Below are positions 34,658-42,939 of a stretch of DNA of 46,483 nt, piece by piece. The first letter of the stretch is position 1; every line of letters begins with the position of its first letter. The position numbers and the translations under genes are program-made. The notes beneath the pieces are model-generated. The model saw only the letters and a list, made by a program, of their open reading frames with translations. It made no database searches and had not been told where the DNA came from. This DNA is from Paenibacillus solanacearum (lineage in GTDB: Bacteria > Bacillota > Bacilli > Paenibacillales > NBRC-103111): assembly GCF_910593845.1 (NCBI RefSeq), contig NZ_CAJVAS010000045.1, forward strand, positions 1 to 46,483, read 5' to 3'.

Positions 34658-34671
34658 AGATAGCGCTTACA
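34658..34671 (-). promoter_or_regulatory. Candidate cre (CcpA) site upstream of gltB
   Basis: Read on the minus strand TGTAAGCGCTATCT fits TGWAANCGNTNWCA at 13 of 14 positions. It lies about 26 bases upstream of the candidate gltB promoter. Confidence 0.45.
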
Positions 34672-34696
34672 TCGTTAGAATCCCTGTAAAGTTCTA

Positions 34697-34725
34697 TTGT
34701 ATCGTCGAAAATTTCATGTTATTCT
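34697..34725 (+). promoter_or_regulatory. Candidate gltB promoter
   Basis: TTGTAT (34697-34702), 17 bases, TATTCT (34720-34725). A leader of about 300 bases with no recognised gene or riboswitch follows. Confidence 0.5.
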
Positions 34726-35001
34726 ATTAATACTTTTTCAAGTAATAAAATCGGCTCTATTGTAAGGTTTACAAGCCATGTGAGCTTTGAAAGGCGAGTG
34801 CTTGTCAGGACGAACCGGGTACATTTATTCCTTTCTTATTGTCTCTTCCAGGCAGCTTCAGACGAAACAAACGGACCGATGGAAAAGTCGATTATGCAGT
34901 ATAAATGTATTTTTATTCATTACAACCCACCTGATTTCGTCCGCTTTCTTTCCGCGACATGAACAAACCTTATTACAGAAATAAATCTGCATAATTCATT
35001 A

Positions 35002-35036
35002 GGGAGGTGACGGTCAGCCTGCTGACCAACTGTATG
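35002..35036 (+). promoter_or_regulatory. gltB ribosome site with hairpin between Shine-Dalgarno and ATG
   Basis: GGGAGGTGA (35002-35010) is a near-perfect Shine-Dalgarno but lies 23 bases from the ATG at 35034. In between, GGTCAG (35012-35017) and CTGACC (35022-35027) form a 6-bp stem with a four-base loop. Folding it out leaves seven bases of spacing. Confidence 0.55.
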
Positions 35037-38000
35037 AACCAAGTAATGCGCAATGAAGGCCGCTTTCAGAACCTTTTGGCCACCGAGCACGACAGCTGCG
35101 GCATCATTTGTATCGTAGAAAAAGACGGGTTCCCTTCCCGTGATAACATCCAAAAAACGATTGAAGCTCTTGTCAAAATGGAGCACCGCTCCGGATTTAT
35201 TAACGGGGAAGGCGACGGATGCGGTATTTTGACCGATATTCCAAGAGCCCTCTGGGAGAGAAAACTGACAGAGGCTGGTCTGGACGGCAAGCTTGCTTAC
35301 GACGAACGTTTTTCCGTCGCCCACATCTTTGTTCCGCGCAAGCTGGACATCTCGGCGGCCGACATGCAAAAAGGCATCCGCGAACTGTTCGACAGCTTCG
35401 AGGTTAACATTTTGCTGGAGCAGGAAAACCAAGTTGACAGCTCCGTCCTCGGTCCGAACGGCCGCGCCGACGAGCCGACCTTTTGGCAAATCGCCGGTCT
35501 TTGCGAAAAGCAAGAAGCTACAGTTGCCGATCATCTCTTCGAACTGCACATCGCCATCGAAAACAAATACACCGTACACGTTGCTACCCTCAGCAATGTA
35601 ACAGCCGCCTATAAAGTCATGGGCGCCGCGAGCATTTTGCCGAAATATTTTAACGATACGCGTGATCCGTTGTTTGCTGCGCAAGTCACCATCGGTCACA
35701 ATCGTTACTCTACCAACACCCAATCCAGTTTCTTCCGCGTACAGCCATTCTCCTTACTCGGCCATAACGGCGAGATCAATACGGTCAAGAAAATGCGTCT
35801 TGAAGCCGAAATGGTCGGCGTTCCGCTCGTAGACGGCGGCAGCGATTCGCAAGACATGAACCGAACGATCGAAACGTTCATTCACCGCTCCGGTCTCAGC
35901 TTGTTTGAAGCAATGGAAGTCGTCTTCCCACCTATTATTAATGAAATGAAGCTGTATCGCCAAGAACTTCAGGACTTGTACGTCTATTACCGTCAAATGT
36001 GGGGCCATTACGCCCAAGGTCCGGCCGGTATCGTATCCCGTTACGGCAATGAATGTATTTTCAGCGTCGACGCGCTCGGTCTTCGTCCGGTATGGATGGT
36101 GGAAAGCGATACATCGCTTTACTTCTCCTCCGAGCAAGGCGTTATTACGGTCGGCGAAATGGTAGCCGATCCGAAACCGATCGCTCCAGGCGAAAAAGTC
36201 GGCGTTGTGTTGACGCCAGGCGAGCACGTGCAAGTGATTCCTTATCATCAGGTGCAAAATAAAGTGCTTGATCGCGCTTCGGTCCGCATTGGTTTCGAAG
36301 GCTTGCGCAAGCATCTCAATAACGCGGTTCCTGCGGTAGAAGCAGCTCCATCCGCTGACATGACGCCGACCGATTCGATTTACAGCGCCTTTGGCTGGGA
36401 TCGCGACGGCATTCAAATGATCGAAACGACCGCCGAAACCGGCGCCGAACCGATCCGCTCTCTCGGTCATGACAGCCCGCACGCCGCGCTGAACTGGGAA
36501 CGCAACAACATTCCGGATTTCATCAAGGAAAGTGTTGCTGTCGTCACCAACCCGGCGATCGACCGCGACCGCGAAATGGAGCATTTCTCCACCCGTATCG
36601 TCGTTGGTCCTCGTCCTGCCGTCTACGGGCAGCCGGATGAGCGTCTGCGCATCGAGCTGTTGTATCCGGTCGTACTGGAAGGCAGCAACGGCATCGATTC
36701 CTTGAACGAACTGAAGCAGCCCAGCTTCGAGCAGCTTATGGCGATGTTCGGCTCGCAGAATGGCGACGCCATCGCTACGCTGTCCACGACGTTCGCACGC
36801 GGCACTTCTTTGAAGGACGCGCTGGATCAACTCGCTGCCGATGCCATTCAGGCCGTTCGCGGCGGAGCAATGCTGCTCATTCTCGACGACAGTCAAGCGC
36901 ATCAGAACGATCGTCTGTGGATCGATCCGCATTTGGCCGTTTCCAAAGTCGACATTGCTTTGAGAGCCGAGAAGCTTGGCTTCGGCGACAATCTTCGCCG
37001 TCAAACGACGCTCGTGCTTCGCAGCGGAGCGATTCGCAATCTGCATGATATCGCCGTAGCCTGTGGCTTGGGCGCCGATGTACTCTCGCCTTACATCATG
37101 TTCGCCACCGCTTCTACGAAAAACGGCGCACCGGCGGCGCGCAAAGTGTTCACGGCGCTGATGAAAGGCTTGGAGAAAGTCATTTCCACCATCGGGACAC
37201 ACGAGCTTCGCGGTTACACCCGTTTCTATTCTTCCATCGGCCTGAAGCCGGAAATTGCGGAAGTGCTCGATATTGTCAACTACTTGGGCAGCGACGCGGC
37301 AGGGACCGGCTTCGCCGAGCTTCAAGCCGATGCGGAAGCCCGTTACACCGATTACTCGAACGCAAAAGCTAAAGCGGCGCGCAATTTCCGTTTCTTCCAA
37401 CGGATGTGGAAAGCGCTCGGCGACGCGGCATCCGGCGCGGCTCCTTATACGGACTACCGCGATAAGCTTCGCGAAGAAGAGACGAAAAATCCGATTTCGA
37501 TCCGTCACGTTGCTGCTTTCGACTTCGAGAAGGCATTGGCGGAAGGCCACAAGCCGCTTGATCCTTCCGGGGTCAACATTGGTATCGGCGGTCATGACTT
37601 GCCGATGCTCATCTCCTCCATGTCGTTCGGCTCGCAGAACGAAACCGCGTTCCGCGCTTATGCGGAAGCCGGCGAGCGTCTGAACATGGTCACGATGAAC
37701 GGCGAAGGCGGCGAGATTAAAGATATGCTCGGCCGTTACAAGCGGACACGCGGCGCACAAGTCGCTTCCGGACGTTTCGGCGTGAACGTTGAGCTTGCTA
37801 CTGCGGTAGCTTTCCTTGAAATTAAGATCGGCCAAGGCGCGAAGCCAGGCGAAGGCGGTCACCTGCCAGGCTCCAAGGTTACGGCCAAAATCGCCGCAGC
37901 GCGTAACGCAACGATCGGCTCCGACCTGATTTCGCCGTCCAACAACCATGATATTTACTCCATTGAGGACTTGGCGCAAATCATCTCCGAGCTGAAAGAA

Positions 38001-39584
38001 GCGAGCGGCCGCAAAGCGAAAATTATCGTAAAAGTACCGGTTGTACCTGGTATCGGAACGATCGCCGTGGGCGTAGCCAAAGCGGGCGCGGACGTCATTA
38101 CGCTGTCCGGCTTCGACGGCGGTACCGGCGCGGCGCGGATTCACTCGATCACGCATGTCGGCTTGCCTACCGAAATCGGTACGAAGCTTGCCCACGTCGC
38201 CCTGATCGAAGCCGGCCTTCGCGATAAAGTAGAGCTTTGGTCCGACGGTGGCATGAAATCCGGCGCTGACGTCATCAAGATGGTTATGCTCGGTGCAAAC
38301 CGCGTAGGCTTCGGTTCCATCGCGATGCAATCGATCGGTTGTACGACTTGCCGCGGCTGCCATCTGGATACTTGCCACGTTGGTATCGCCACGCAGATCG
38401 ATTCCATGGAAGAAGCGGAAGAGAAAGGGCTTCGCCGCTTCGTACCTCGCCAATTCGATCTGGCGGTCGATTCCCTCGTTCGCCTGTTCGGCGGCATTGG
38501 TCAAGAGATTCGCGAAATCGTGGCACAGCTCGGCTTTGCCGATCTGCAGCAACTGGTCGGCCGTTCCGACTTGCTGCAGCAAATCAGCCATCTGGATAAA
38601 ATCGATCTGTCCGACCTGCTCCGCCCGGCGCCGTTTGCCGTATCCAGCGAGCAGGAAGCGCTGGCCGAAGTGGCCGCTGCCGTATCCTCGGATATCCGAA
38701 TCGCAGCAGGCGCTGAAGGTCTCGATTTCTTCCCGGATTCGGTTTCGTTCAACGGACCGGTCGTGCGCAACTGGAGCAAAGTGGATGCGGAGTCCCGCAT
38801 CTTGGGAGCCCGCTACTCGAGCCATCGCGTAAGAGACCGCTTCGACGGCAGCTACGATCAACTGCCTCCGGTGAACATCACGATGACTGAAGGTTCCGTA
38901 CCGGGTAACGGTCTTGCAGCGTTCAACGCTCGCGGCGTAGAAATTACGGTTCACGGCGGTGCAGAAGACGGCGTCGGCAAAATGTCGCTCGGCGGCAAAG
39001 TCGCCATCCTGAAGGCGCCAAGCAAGCATAAGCAATTCATTAACGGCTCCGTTGGTAAATCGTTCGGATACGGAGCACAGAAAGGTCTGTTCCTGATCCA
39101 AGGCAACGCGGATACTCGCGCTTGCATCCGTTTCTCCGGCGCAGACGTCGTATTCGGCGGCGAAATCACTACTCCGCTGCGCGATGAACTTGGCGGTATC
39201 GCCGCTCGCGCGAACATGAAGGGCTTCGCGTTCGAATACATGACCAACGGCCGTGCCGTCGTTCTCGGCGACCCGGGTCCATGGATCTGCGCAGGGATGA
39301 CCGGCGGCGTGATCTACCAGCGTCTCGTTCCGGAGATGGGCCTCGATCAAGCGGCAATCGAACGCCGTATCGCTAAAGGCGCGAAAGTGAAAATCGAGCC
39401 GATCGGCGCGCAAAGCTCGAAAGACTTGAACGAACTGCTCGGCGCTTACCACGAAGAACTCGTGAACTCCAGTCAGCCGGAAGCCGCTGCAAAAATTCAA
39501 GCGCTGCTGAACGATCTGCAATCTAACTTTGTACGCATTGCCCCTGTAGGTCTGCAAGCTGACCAATCGGTGGCGACGGAGTAA
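35034..39584 (+). CDS. gltB: Glutamate synthase large subunit-like protein (GltB type)
   Basis: About 1516 residues. The N-terminal Ntn glutamine amidotransferase has its nucleophile Cys in EHDSCGIICIVEKDG, after a short propeptide. VKKMRLEAEMVGVPLVDGGSDS and the FMN barrel (SMSFGSQNETAFRAYAEAGE; GEGGHLPGSKVTAKIA; GFDGGTGAARIHSITHVGLP) follow. The 3Fe-4S motif CTTCRGCHLDTCHVGIATQ keeps C-x5-C-x4-C plus an extra Cys. The C-terminal beta-helix region is present but differs from ordinary GltB. The enzyme class moves glutamine amide nitrogen to 2-oxoglutarate. No gltD (NADPH subunit) or gltC lies beside it. Start: the ATG at 35034 is chosen; a GTG at 35007 overlaps the ribosome site itself. Confidence 0.88.
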   Translation: MNQVMRNEGRFQNLLATEHDSCGIICIVEKDGFPSRDNIQKTIEALVKMEHRSGFINGEGDGCGILTDIPRALWERKLTEAGLDGKLAYDERFSVAHIFVPRKLDISAADMQKGIRELFDSFEVNILLEQENQVDSSVLGPNGRADEPTFWQIAGLCEKQEATVADHLFELHIAIENKYTVHVATLSNVTAAYKVMGAASILPKYFNDTRDPLFAAQVTIGHNRYSTNTQSSFFRVQPFSLLGHNGEINTVKKMRLEAEMVGVPLVDGGSDSQDMNRTIETFIHRSGLSLFEAMEVVFPPIINEMKLYRQELQDLYVYYRQMWGHYAQGPAGIVSRYGNECIFSVDALGLRPVWMVESDTSLYFSSEQGVITVGEMVADPKPIAPGEKVGVVLTPGEHVQVIPYHQVQNKVLDRASVRIGFEGLRKHLNNAVPAVEAAPSADMTPTDSIYSAFGWDRDGIQMIETTAETGAEPIRSLGHDSPHAALNWERNNIPDFIKESVAVVTNPAIDRDREMEHFSTRIVVGPRPAVYGQPDERLRIELLYPVVLEGSNGIDSLNELKQPSFEQLMAMFGSQNGDAIATLSTTFARGTSLKDALDQLAADAIQAVRGGAMLLILDDSQAHQNDRLWIDPHLAVSKVDIALRAEKLGFGDNLRRQTTLVLRSGAIRNLHDIAVACGLGADVLSPYIMFATASTKNGAPAARKVFTALMKGLEKVISTIGTHELRGYTRFYSSIGLKPEIAEVLDIVNYLGSDAAGTGFAELQADAEARYTDYSNAKAKAARNFRFFQRMWKALGDAASGAAPYTDYRDKLREEETKNPISIRHVAAFDFEKALAEGHKPLDPSGVNIGIGGHDLPMLISSMSFGSQNETAFRAYAEAGERLNMVTMNGEGGEIKDMLGRYKRTRGAQVASGRFGVNVELATAVAFLEIKIGQGAKPGEGGHLPGSKVTAKIAAARNATIGSDLISPSNNHDIYSIEDLAQIISELKEASGRKAKIIVKVPVVPGIGTIAVGVAKAGADVITLSGFDGGTGAARIHSITHVGLPTEIGTKLAHVALIEAGLRDKVELWSDGGMKSGADVIKMVMLGANRVGFGSIAMQSIGCTTCRGCHLDTCHVGIATQIDSMEEAEEKGLRRFVPRQFDLAVDSLVRLFGGIGQEIREIVAQLGFADLQQLVGRSDLLQQISHLDKIDLSDLLRPAPFAVSSEQEALAEVAAAVSSDIRIAAGAEGLDFFPDSVSFNGPVVRNWSKVDAESRILGARYSSHRVRDRFDGSYDQLPPVNITMTEGSVPGNGLAAFNARGVEITVHGGAEDGVGKMSLGGKVAILKAPSKHKQFINGSVGKSFGYGAQKGLFLIQGNADTRACIRFSGADVVFGGEITTPLRDELGGIAARANMKGFAFEYMTNGRAVVLGDPGPWICAGMTGGVIYQRLVPEMGLDQAAIERRIAKGAKVKIEPIGAQSSKDLNELLGAYHEELVNSSQPEAAAKIQALLNDLQSNFVRIAPVGLQADQSVATE

Positions 39585-39662
39585 ATTGGGTTCGCCTCCC
39601 CTGGACCACGATACGGGCGGATGAGTTACTTGGGAGCTCGTAATGGTGTATAGATGAATTAA

Positions 39663-39717
39663 GCGCGTTTATCGGCCTCGGTCTGGCTTTTCAAGCAGAC
39701 ACGAGGCCGATACGCTT
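39663..39717 (+). terminator. Hairpin after gltB, probable terminator
   Basis: ATCGGCCTCG pairs perfectly with CGAGGCCGAT (extended by GCG/CGC outside and TCTG/CAGA inside), about 80 bases after the gltB stop; only TTT follows. Confidence 0.6.
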
Positions 39718-39960
39718 TACGGCGGGTGCAGGTTTGCGGAGAGTGGAACGTTTGGCGGGGGAAGCTCGCTTTCGTCCTTCTTCTGGCATTGTATTTTTCG
39801 ATGCCTAAGGACGGACACGCTTTACGGTGGTTGGATGATAAAAGATTGCCTGGCTTTCAGCAGGCATTTCATCAGGCTTACGCCGATGGATTAGTGAGAT
39901 CAGCTCAACTGCGTCCGAATGACGTGTTTCAGTGCAGCGTGGTGGTCGGTCGGGCTCCAA

Positions 39961-40007
39961 ACAAAAGTAACCCTCCTTCGCTTATTGGCGAGGGAGGGTT
40001 ACTTTGT
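39961..40007. terminator. Bidirectional-type terminator hairpin
   Basis: AAAGTAACCCTCC pairs with GGAGGGTTACTTT, with inner CGC/GCG. The plus side continues TTGTTAT, the minus side TTTTGTTT. It may serve the kdgA operon (minus) or read-through from gltB. Confidence 0.75.
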
Positions 40008-40238
40008 TATTCCAGTTGGCGATTCGGTGCTGTGATGCGCTCAGAATATGCTACGAATTCAGCGTAATTCAGCGAGCTAAGCCCGAGCTGCGAATGCACT
40101 GCGCCTTGTCCGGTAAACTTGCGCTAGGAGATGCTCTGTCACGTTACGTGTTGTTCCGTTGTGCTGCTCAATTGCGTTATTAATAACACGATTTACTTTT
40201 ATAGCGCTAATTTTCCGCATTGCCATAATGTTTACTTA

Positions 40239-40901
40239 TTACTTTTTGGCTTCGCGGTAGGCTTCGATGTATTGCGCGGCTTTTTTCGCGACGAGGCTGT
40301 AGTCGCCGGTTTTTACGGCGTCGGTCGTCAAATCGGAGCCGATCCCTACTGCGACGGCGCCGGCTTTGATCCATTCGCCGAGATTGCTGAGCGATACGCC
40401 TCCGGTCGGCATAATGTTCGCCTGCGGCAGCGGGCCTTTGATGTTCTTAATCATCGCCGGAGAGTACAGGTTGCCCGGGAACAGCTTTACGATGTCGACG
40501 CCGAGCTCCAGCGCCTTCTGAATCTCCTGGATCGTCATCACGCCAGGCATGACCGGAATACGGTATCGGTTGCAGAGCGTTACGGTATCCGGGTTCAAGC
40601 ACGGGCCGACCACGAACTCGGAGCCGCTCAGTATGGCGGCGCGCGCCGTTTCCGGATCAAGCACCGTTCCTACACCAATAATCGCATATTTGGATGCGTC
40701 CTGCGTCGTGCTGGAATACTTTTTGGCCAGCTTTTCAATCGCTTGGAGCGCGAACGGCACGGTCATCGTCACTTCAATGACTTTGATACCGCCTTCGATC
40801 GCTTGCTCCGCCATTTCTACGACTTCGTCCGGCGTTTCGCCACGGAGTACCGCTACAACGCCTTCGTTTACGATCTGCTGTACAAGCTTCAGTTTTTTCA
40901 T
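40239..40901 (-). CDS. kdgA: KDPG/KHG aldolase (2-dehydro-3-deoxy-phosphogluconate aldolase)
   Basis: This 220-residue class I aldolase has the expected length. Motifs: GIKVIEVTMTVPFALQAIE (catalytic Glu), VVGPCLNPDTV, PVMPGVMTIQEIQKALELGV, the Schiff-base Lys in DIVKLFPGNL (about residue 137), and MPTGGVSLSN. It splits 2-keto-3-deoxy-6-phosphogluconate to pyruvate and glyceraldehyde-3-phosphate. It directly follows the matching kinase gene, so the substrate is made by its neighbour. Ribosome site AAGGAACGG, somewhat far from the ATG. Last gene of the kduD-kdgK-kdgA operon. Confidence 0.95.
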   Translation of the reverse strand: MKKLKLVQQIVNEGVVAVLRGETPDEVVEMAEQAIEGGIKVIEVTMTVPFALQAIEKLAKKYSSTTQDASKYAIIGVGTVLDPETARAAILSGSEFVVGPCLNPDTVTLCNRYRIPVMPGVMTIQEIQKALELGVDIVKLFPGNLYSPAMIKNIKGPLPQANIMPTGGVSLSNLGEWIKAGAVAVGIGSDLTTDAVKTGDYSLVAKKAAQYIEAYREAKK

Positions 40902-40937
40902 AAGTTTATCCGTTCCTTTTTCTTGGAGTCTAACTTA

Positions 40938-41936
40938 TTATCTTTCCACGTGCTTCACATTGTTCATGAACGCATCGACTTGCTCCCATGTCGGAATGCC
41001 TTCCCAATCGCCTTCCGCTTGCACGACCATGCATCCGATCAGGTTGCCGAGACGGACCGCTTCATAATGGCTGTAGCCTTTGAGCAGACCGACAAAGAAA
41101 CCGGCGCAAAATCCGTCGCCTGCGCCAACCGTATCGACCACATGCTCCGCCTTGAAATATGGAACCGAGCTGACTTGCCCGTTCTCCACCACATACGTTA
41201 CATCTTCGCCGCCTTTTACAATCGAAACGGCTCGGAGCTCACTCAAATGCGCAACGATTTCATCGAAGCTTTCCGTCTGATAGAGCAGCTTCAGCTCGTC
41301 CAGCCCCGGAAGGAAGTAATCCGCTTCCTTCGCAAATTCCAGCAGGACGCCGCGCGCTTCCTCAATCGACCACAGCTTCAGCCGCAGGTTCGGATCGAAG
41401 CATATCTTTACCCCGTTTTTGCGCGCTAACCGGATCGCTTCCTTCGCCGTCTCGCGGCAGCTCTCGCTTAAGGCGGGCGTAATGCCCGTCACGTGCAAAT
41501 ACTGGGCCTGCTTAATATATTCCTCGTCCAGATGCTCCGGACGCAGCGTGCTGGCCGCAGAGCCTTTGCGGTAATAATATACCGATGTCTTGCCCGATAC
41601 GACTTCTCTCAGCATGAGCCCGGTAGGCGCCTCGGTCGTCAGCTCGGCACGTGAGACGTCCACGCCCTCGCCGCGGATTTTTTTCAAAATCATCCGTCCG
41701 AAAGGATCTTTCCCTAACCGGCTAAACCAGCCTACCCGATGACCCAACCTCGCGACGCCAATCGCAACGTTGCTTTCCGCACCGCCGAACAACCCTTGAA
41801 AATGAGGGGAATATTCAATTCCTTTGGAGCCTGTCGGCATCATGAGAGCCATCGTTTCGCCAAAAGTAATAATATCCGGCTGAAACATCTGCAACTGTTC
41901 GTTTTGCTGTTCTTTATTCATTATCTTGTCATCCAT
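40938..41936 (-). CDS. kdgK: 2-keto-3-deoxygluconate kinase (PfkB family)
   Basis: This 332-residue PfkB-family sugar kinase has GGAESNVAIGVARLGHRVGW near the N-terminus and DTVGAGDGFCAGFFVGLLKG near the C-terminus with the catalytic Asp of GAGD. PTGLMLREVV and YYRKGSAASTL are typical of KDG kinases. It phosphorylates 2-keto-3-deoxygluconate, the substrate precursor of the aldolase encoded 36 bases downstream. Its start overlaps the end of kduD by 16 bases. The in-frame ATG at M6 is an alternative start. Substrate is inferred from the operon. Confidence 0.92.
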   Translation of the reverse strand: MDDKIMNKEQQNEQLQMFQPDIITFGETMALMMPTGSKGIEYSPHFQGLFGGAESNVAIGVARLGHRVGWFSRLGKDPFGRMILKKIRGEGVDVSRAELTTEAPTGLMLREVVSGKTSVYYYRKGSAASTLRPEHLDEEYIKQAQYLHVTGITPALSESCRETAKEAIRLARKNGVKICFDPNLRLKLWSIEEARGVLLEFAKEADYFLPGLDELKLLYQTESFDEIVAHLSELRAVSIVKGGEDVTYVVENGQVSSVPYFKAEHVVDTVGAGDGFCAGFFVGLLKGYSHYEAVRLGNLIGCMVVQAEGDWEGIPTWEQVDAFMNNVKHVER

Positions 41937-42676
41937 CCGCCGTCAACGCACAGTACGTGACCGCTCATGTAATCGGAAGCTTGCGACGCAAGGAAAACAA
42001 CCGGTCCTTGCAGGTCTTCCGGAGTTCCCCAGCGGCTTGCCGGAATGCGAACCAATATTTGTTCGCTGCGTTCTTTATCGGCTCTCAGCGCCGTTGTATT
42101 GTCCGTCTCCATGTAACCTGGAGCGATTGCATTCACTTGAATGCCCTTGCTTGCCCATTCGTTGGCCAGTGCCTTCGTTACCCCCGTTATGGCATGCTTG
42201 GATGCCGTATACCCCGGAACGTTGATGCCGCCTTGGAAGCTAAGCATGGAAGCGATGTTAATAATTTTGCCCGACCCTTGTTTAATCATTTCGCGGCCTA
42301 CGAGTTGGGACAGAAAAAACGCTGCATTCAAGTTCAAGTTCAGCACATCGTGCCAATCTTGAGCGGAATGATCGGCTGCCGGCGTACGGCGAATAATGCC
42401 TGAGTTATTGACCAAAATATCGACTTTGCCAAACGTGGACAACGTTTCGCTCACAACGCTTTCAAGCGCGCTTTGGTCCATCAGATTGGCAACAATGGTA
42501 TGCGCTTTACGGCCCATCGATTCGATTTGCTGCTGCACTTCCCGCGAACGGTCATTGCTCGTGACGATCGCAACATCGGCTCCGGCTTTTGCAAGTCCCA
42601 GCGAAATCGCTCCGCCCAAACCAACGGCACCGCCGGTTACGAGAGCCACTTTTCCGGTCAAATCAAACAAACTCAT
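41921..42676 (-). CDS. kduD: SDR-family 2-dehydro-3-deoxy-D-gluconate 5-dehydrogenase (KduD-like)
   Basis: A protein of about 251 residues starting MSLFDLTGKVALVTGG at 42676 behind GGGGTG; the 34 codons further upstream run through the operator region and are not coding. Short-chain dehydrogenase features: cofactor loop TGGAVGLGGAISLGLAKAGA, NNSG, the catalytic Ser-Tyr-Lys (NIASMLSFQGGINVPGYTASKHA) and C-terminal DYMSGHVLCVDGGW. KduD reduces 2,5-diketo-3-deoxygluconate to 2-keto-3-deoxygluconate in uronate and pectin breakdown. First gene of the operon; kduI is not present here. Confidence 0.9.
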   Translation of the reverse strand: MSLFDLTGKVALVTGGAVGLGGAISLGLAKAGADVAIVTSNDRSREVQQQIESMGRKAHTIVANLMDQSALESVVSETLSTFGKVDILVNNSGIIRRTPAADHSAQDWHDVLNLNLNAAFFLSQLVGREMIKQGSGKIINIASMLSFQGGINVPGYTASKHAITGVTKALANEWASKGIQVNAIAPGYMETDNTTALRADKERSEQILVRIPASRWGTPEDLQGPVVFLASQASDYMSGHVLCVDGGWMTR

Positions 42677-42691
42677 CTTTATAGCACCCCA

Positions 42692-42705
42692 TTTAAACGT
42701 TTTAA
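42692..42705. promoter_or_regulatory. LacI-type operator-like palindrome before kduD
   Basis: TTTAAACGTTTTAA is palindromic around CG apart from one pair. Such AAACGTTT-centred sites are typical of LacI-family regulators (KdgR or CcpA-like). It lies between a TATAAT (minus strand, 42749-42754) and the kduD ribosome site. Confidence 0.45.
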
Positions 42706-42939
42706 GCTGATCCGAACTCGCGCCAACTACGGATTGCTTGTCCTTTCTATTATAAGTCAAAATAACCGAGTGCGCCATACCGGAAGCAGTATGCAGAGCA
42801 TTCTCACATCAGATATAACGACTTTATTATGATATTTAACATAATCATTCCTATAATTTCTTATTACTGTCACTATAAAAAGATGACTATCGTTGTAATG
42901 GCGTCGGATGATAGCTCTATTGCTGCCCGTCTTTATTTT

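Larger units (their letters stand above)
39585..40238. other. 654-bp gene-free stretch with two strong hairpins
   Basis: Only the two hairpins listed separately are supported. A 113-codon open frame (39726-40067) has no ribosome site, runs through the second hairpin and resembles nothing known. Confidence 0.5.

Noticed and set aside
34530..35001. T-box or other riboswitch in the long gltB leader
   Set aside because: No T-box core, specifier stem or other riboswitch signature was found; only a promoter, a cre-like site and the start-site hairpin can be supported.
35754..39566. 1270-codon minus-strand open frame opposite gltB
   Set aside because: Antisense shadow of a strongly coding gene with clear GltB motifs; composition and lack of a start signal argue against a protein.
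39726..40067. 113-codon frame after gltB
   Set aside because: No ATG with a ribosome site at its start, runs through a strong hairpin, no recognisable product.
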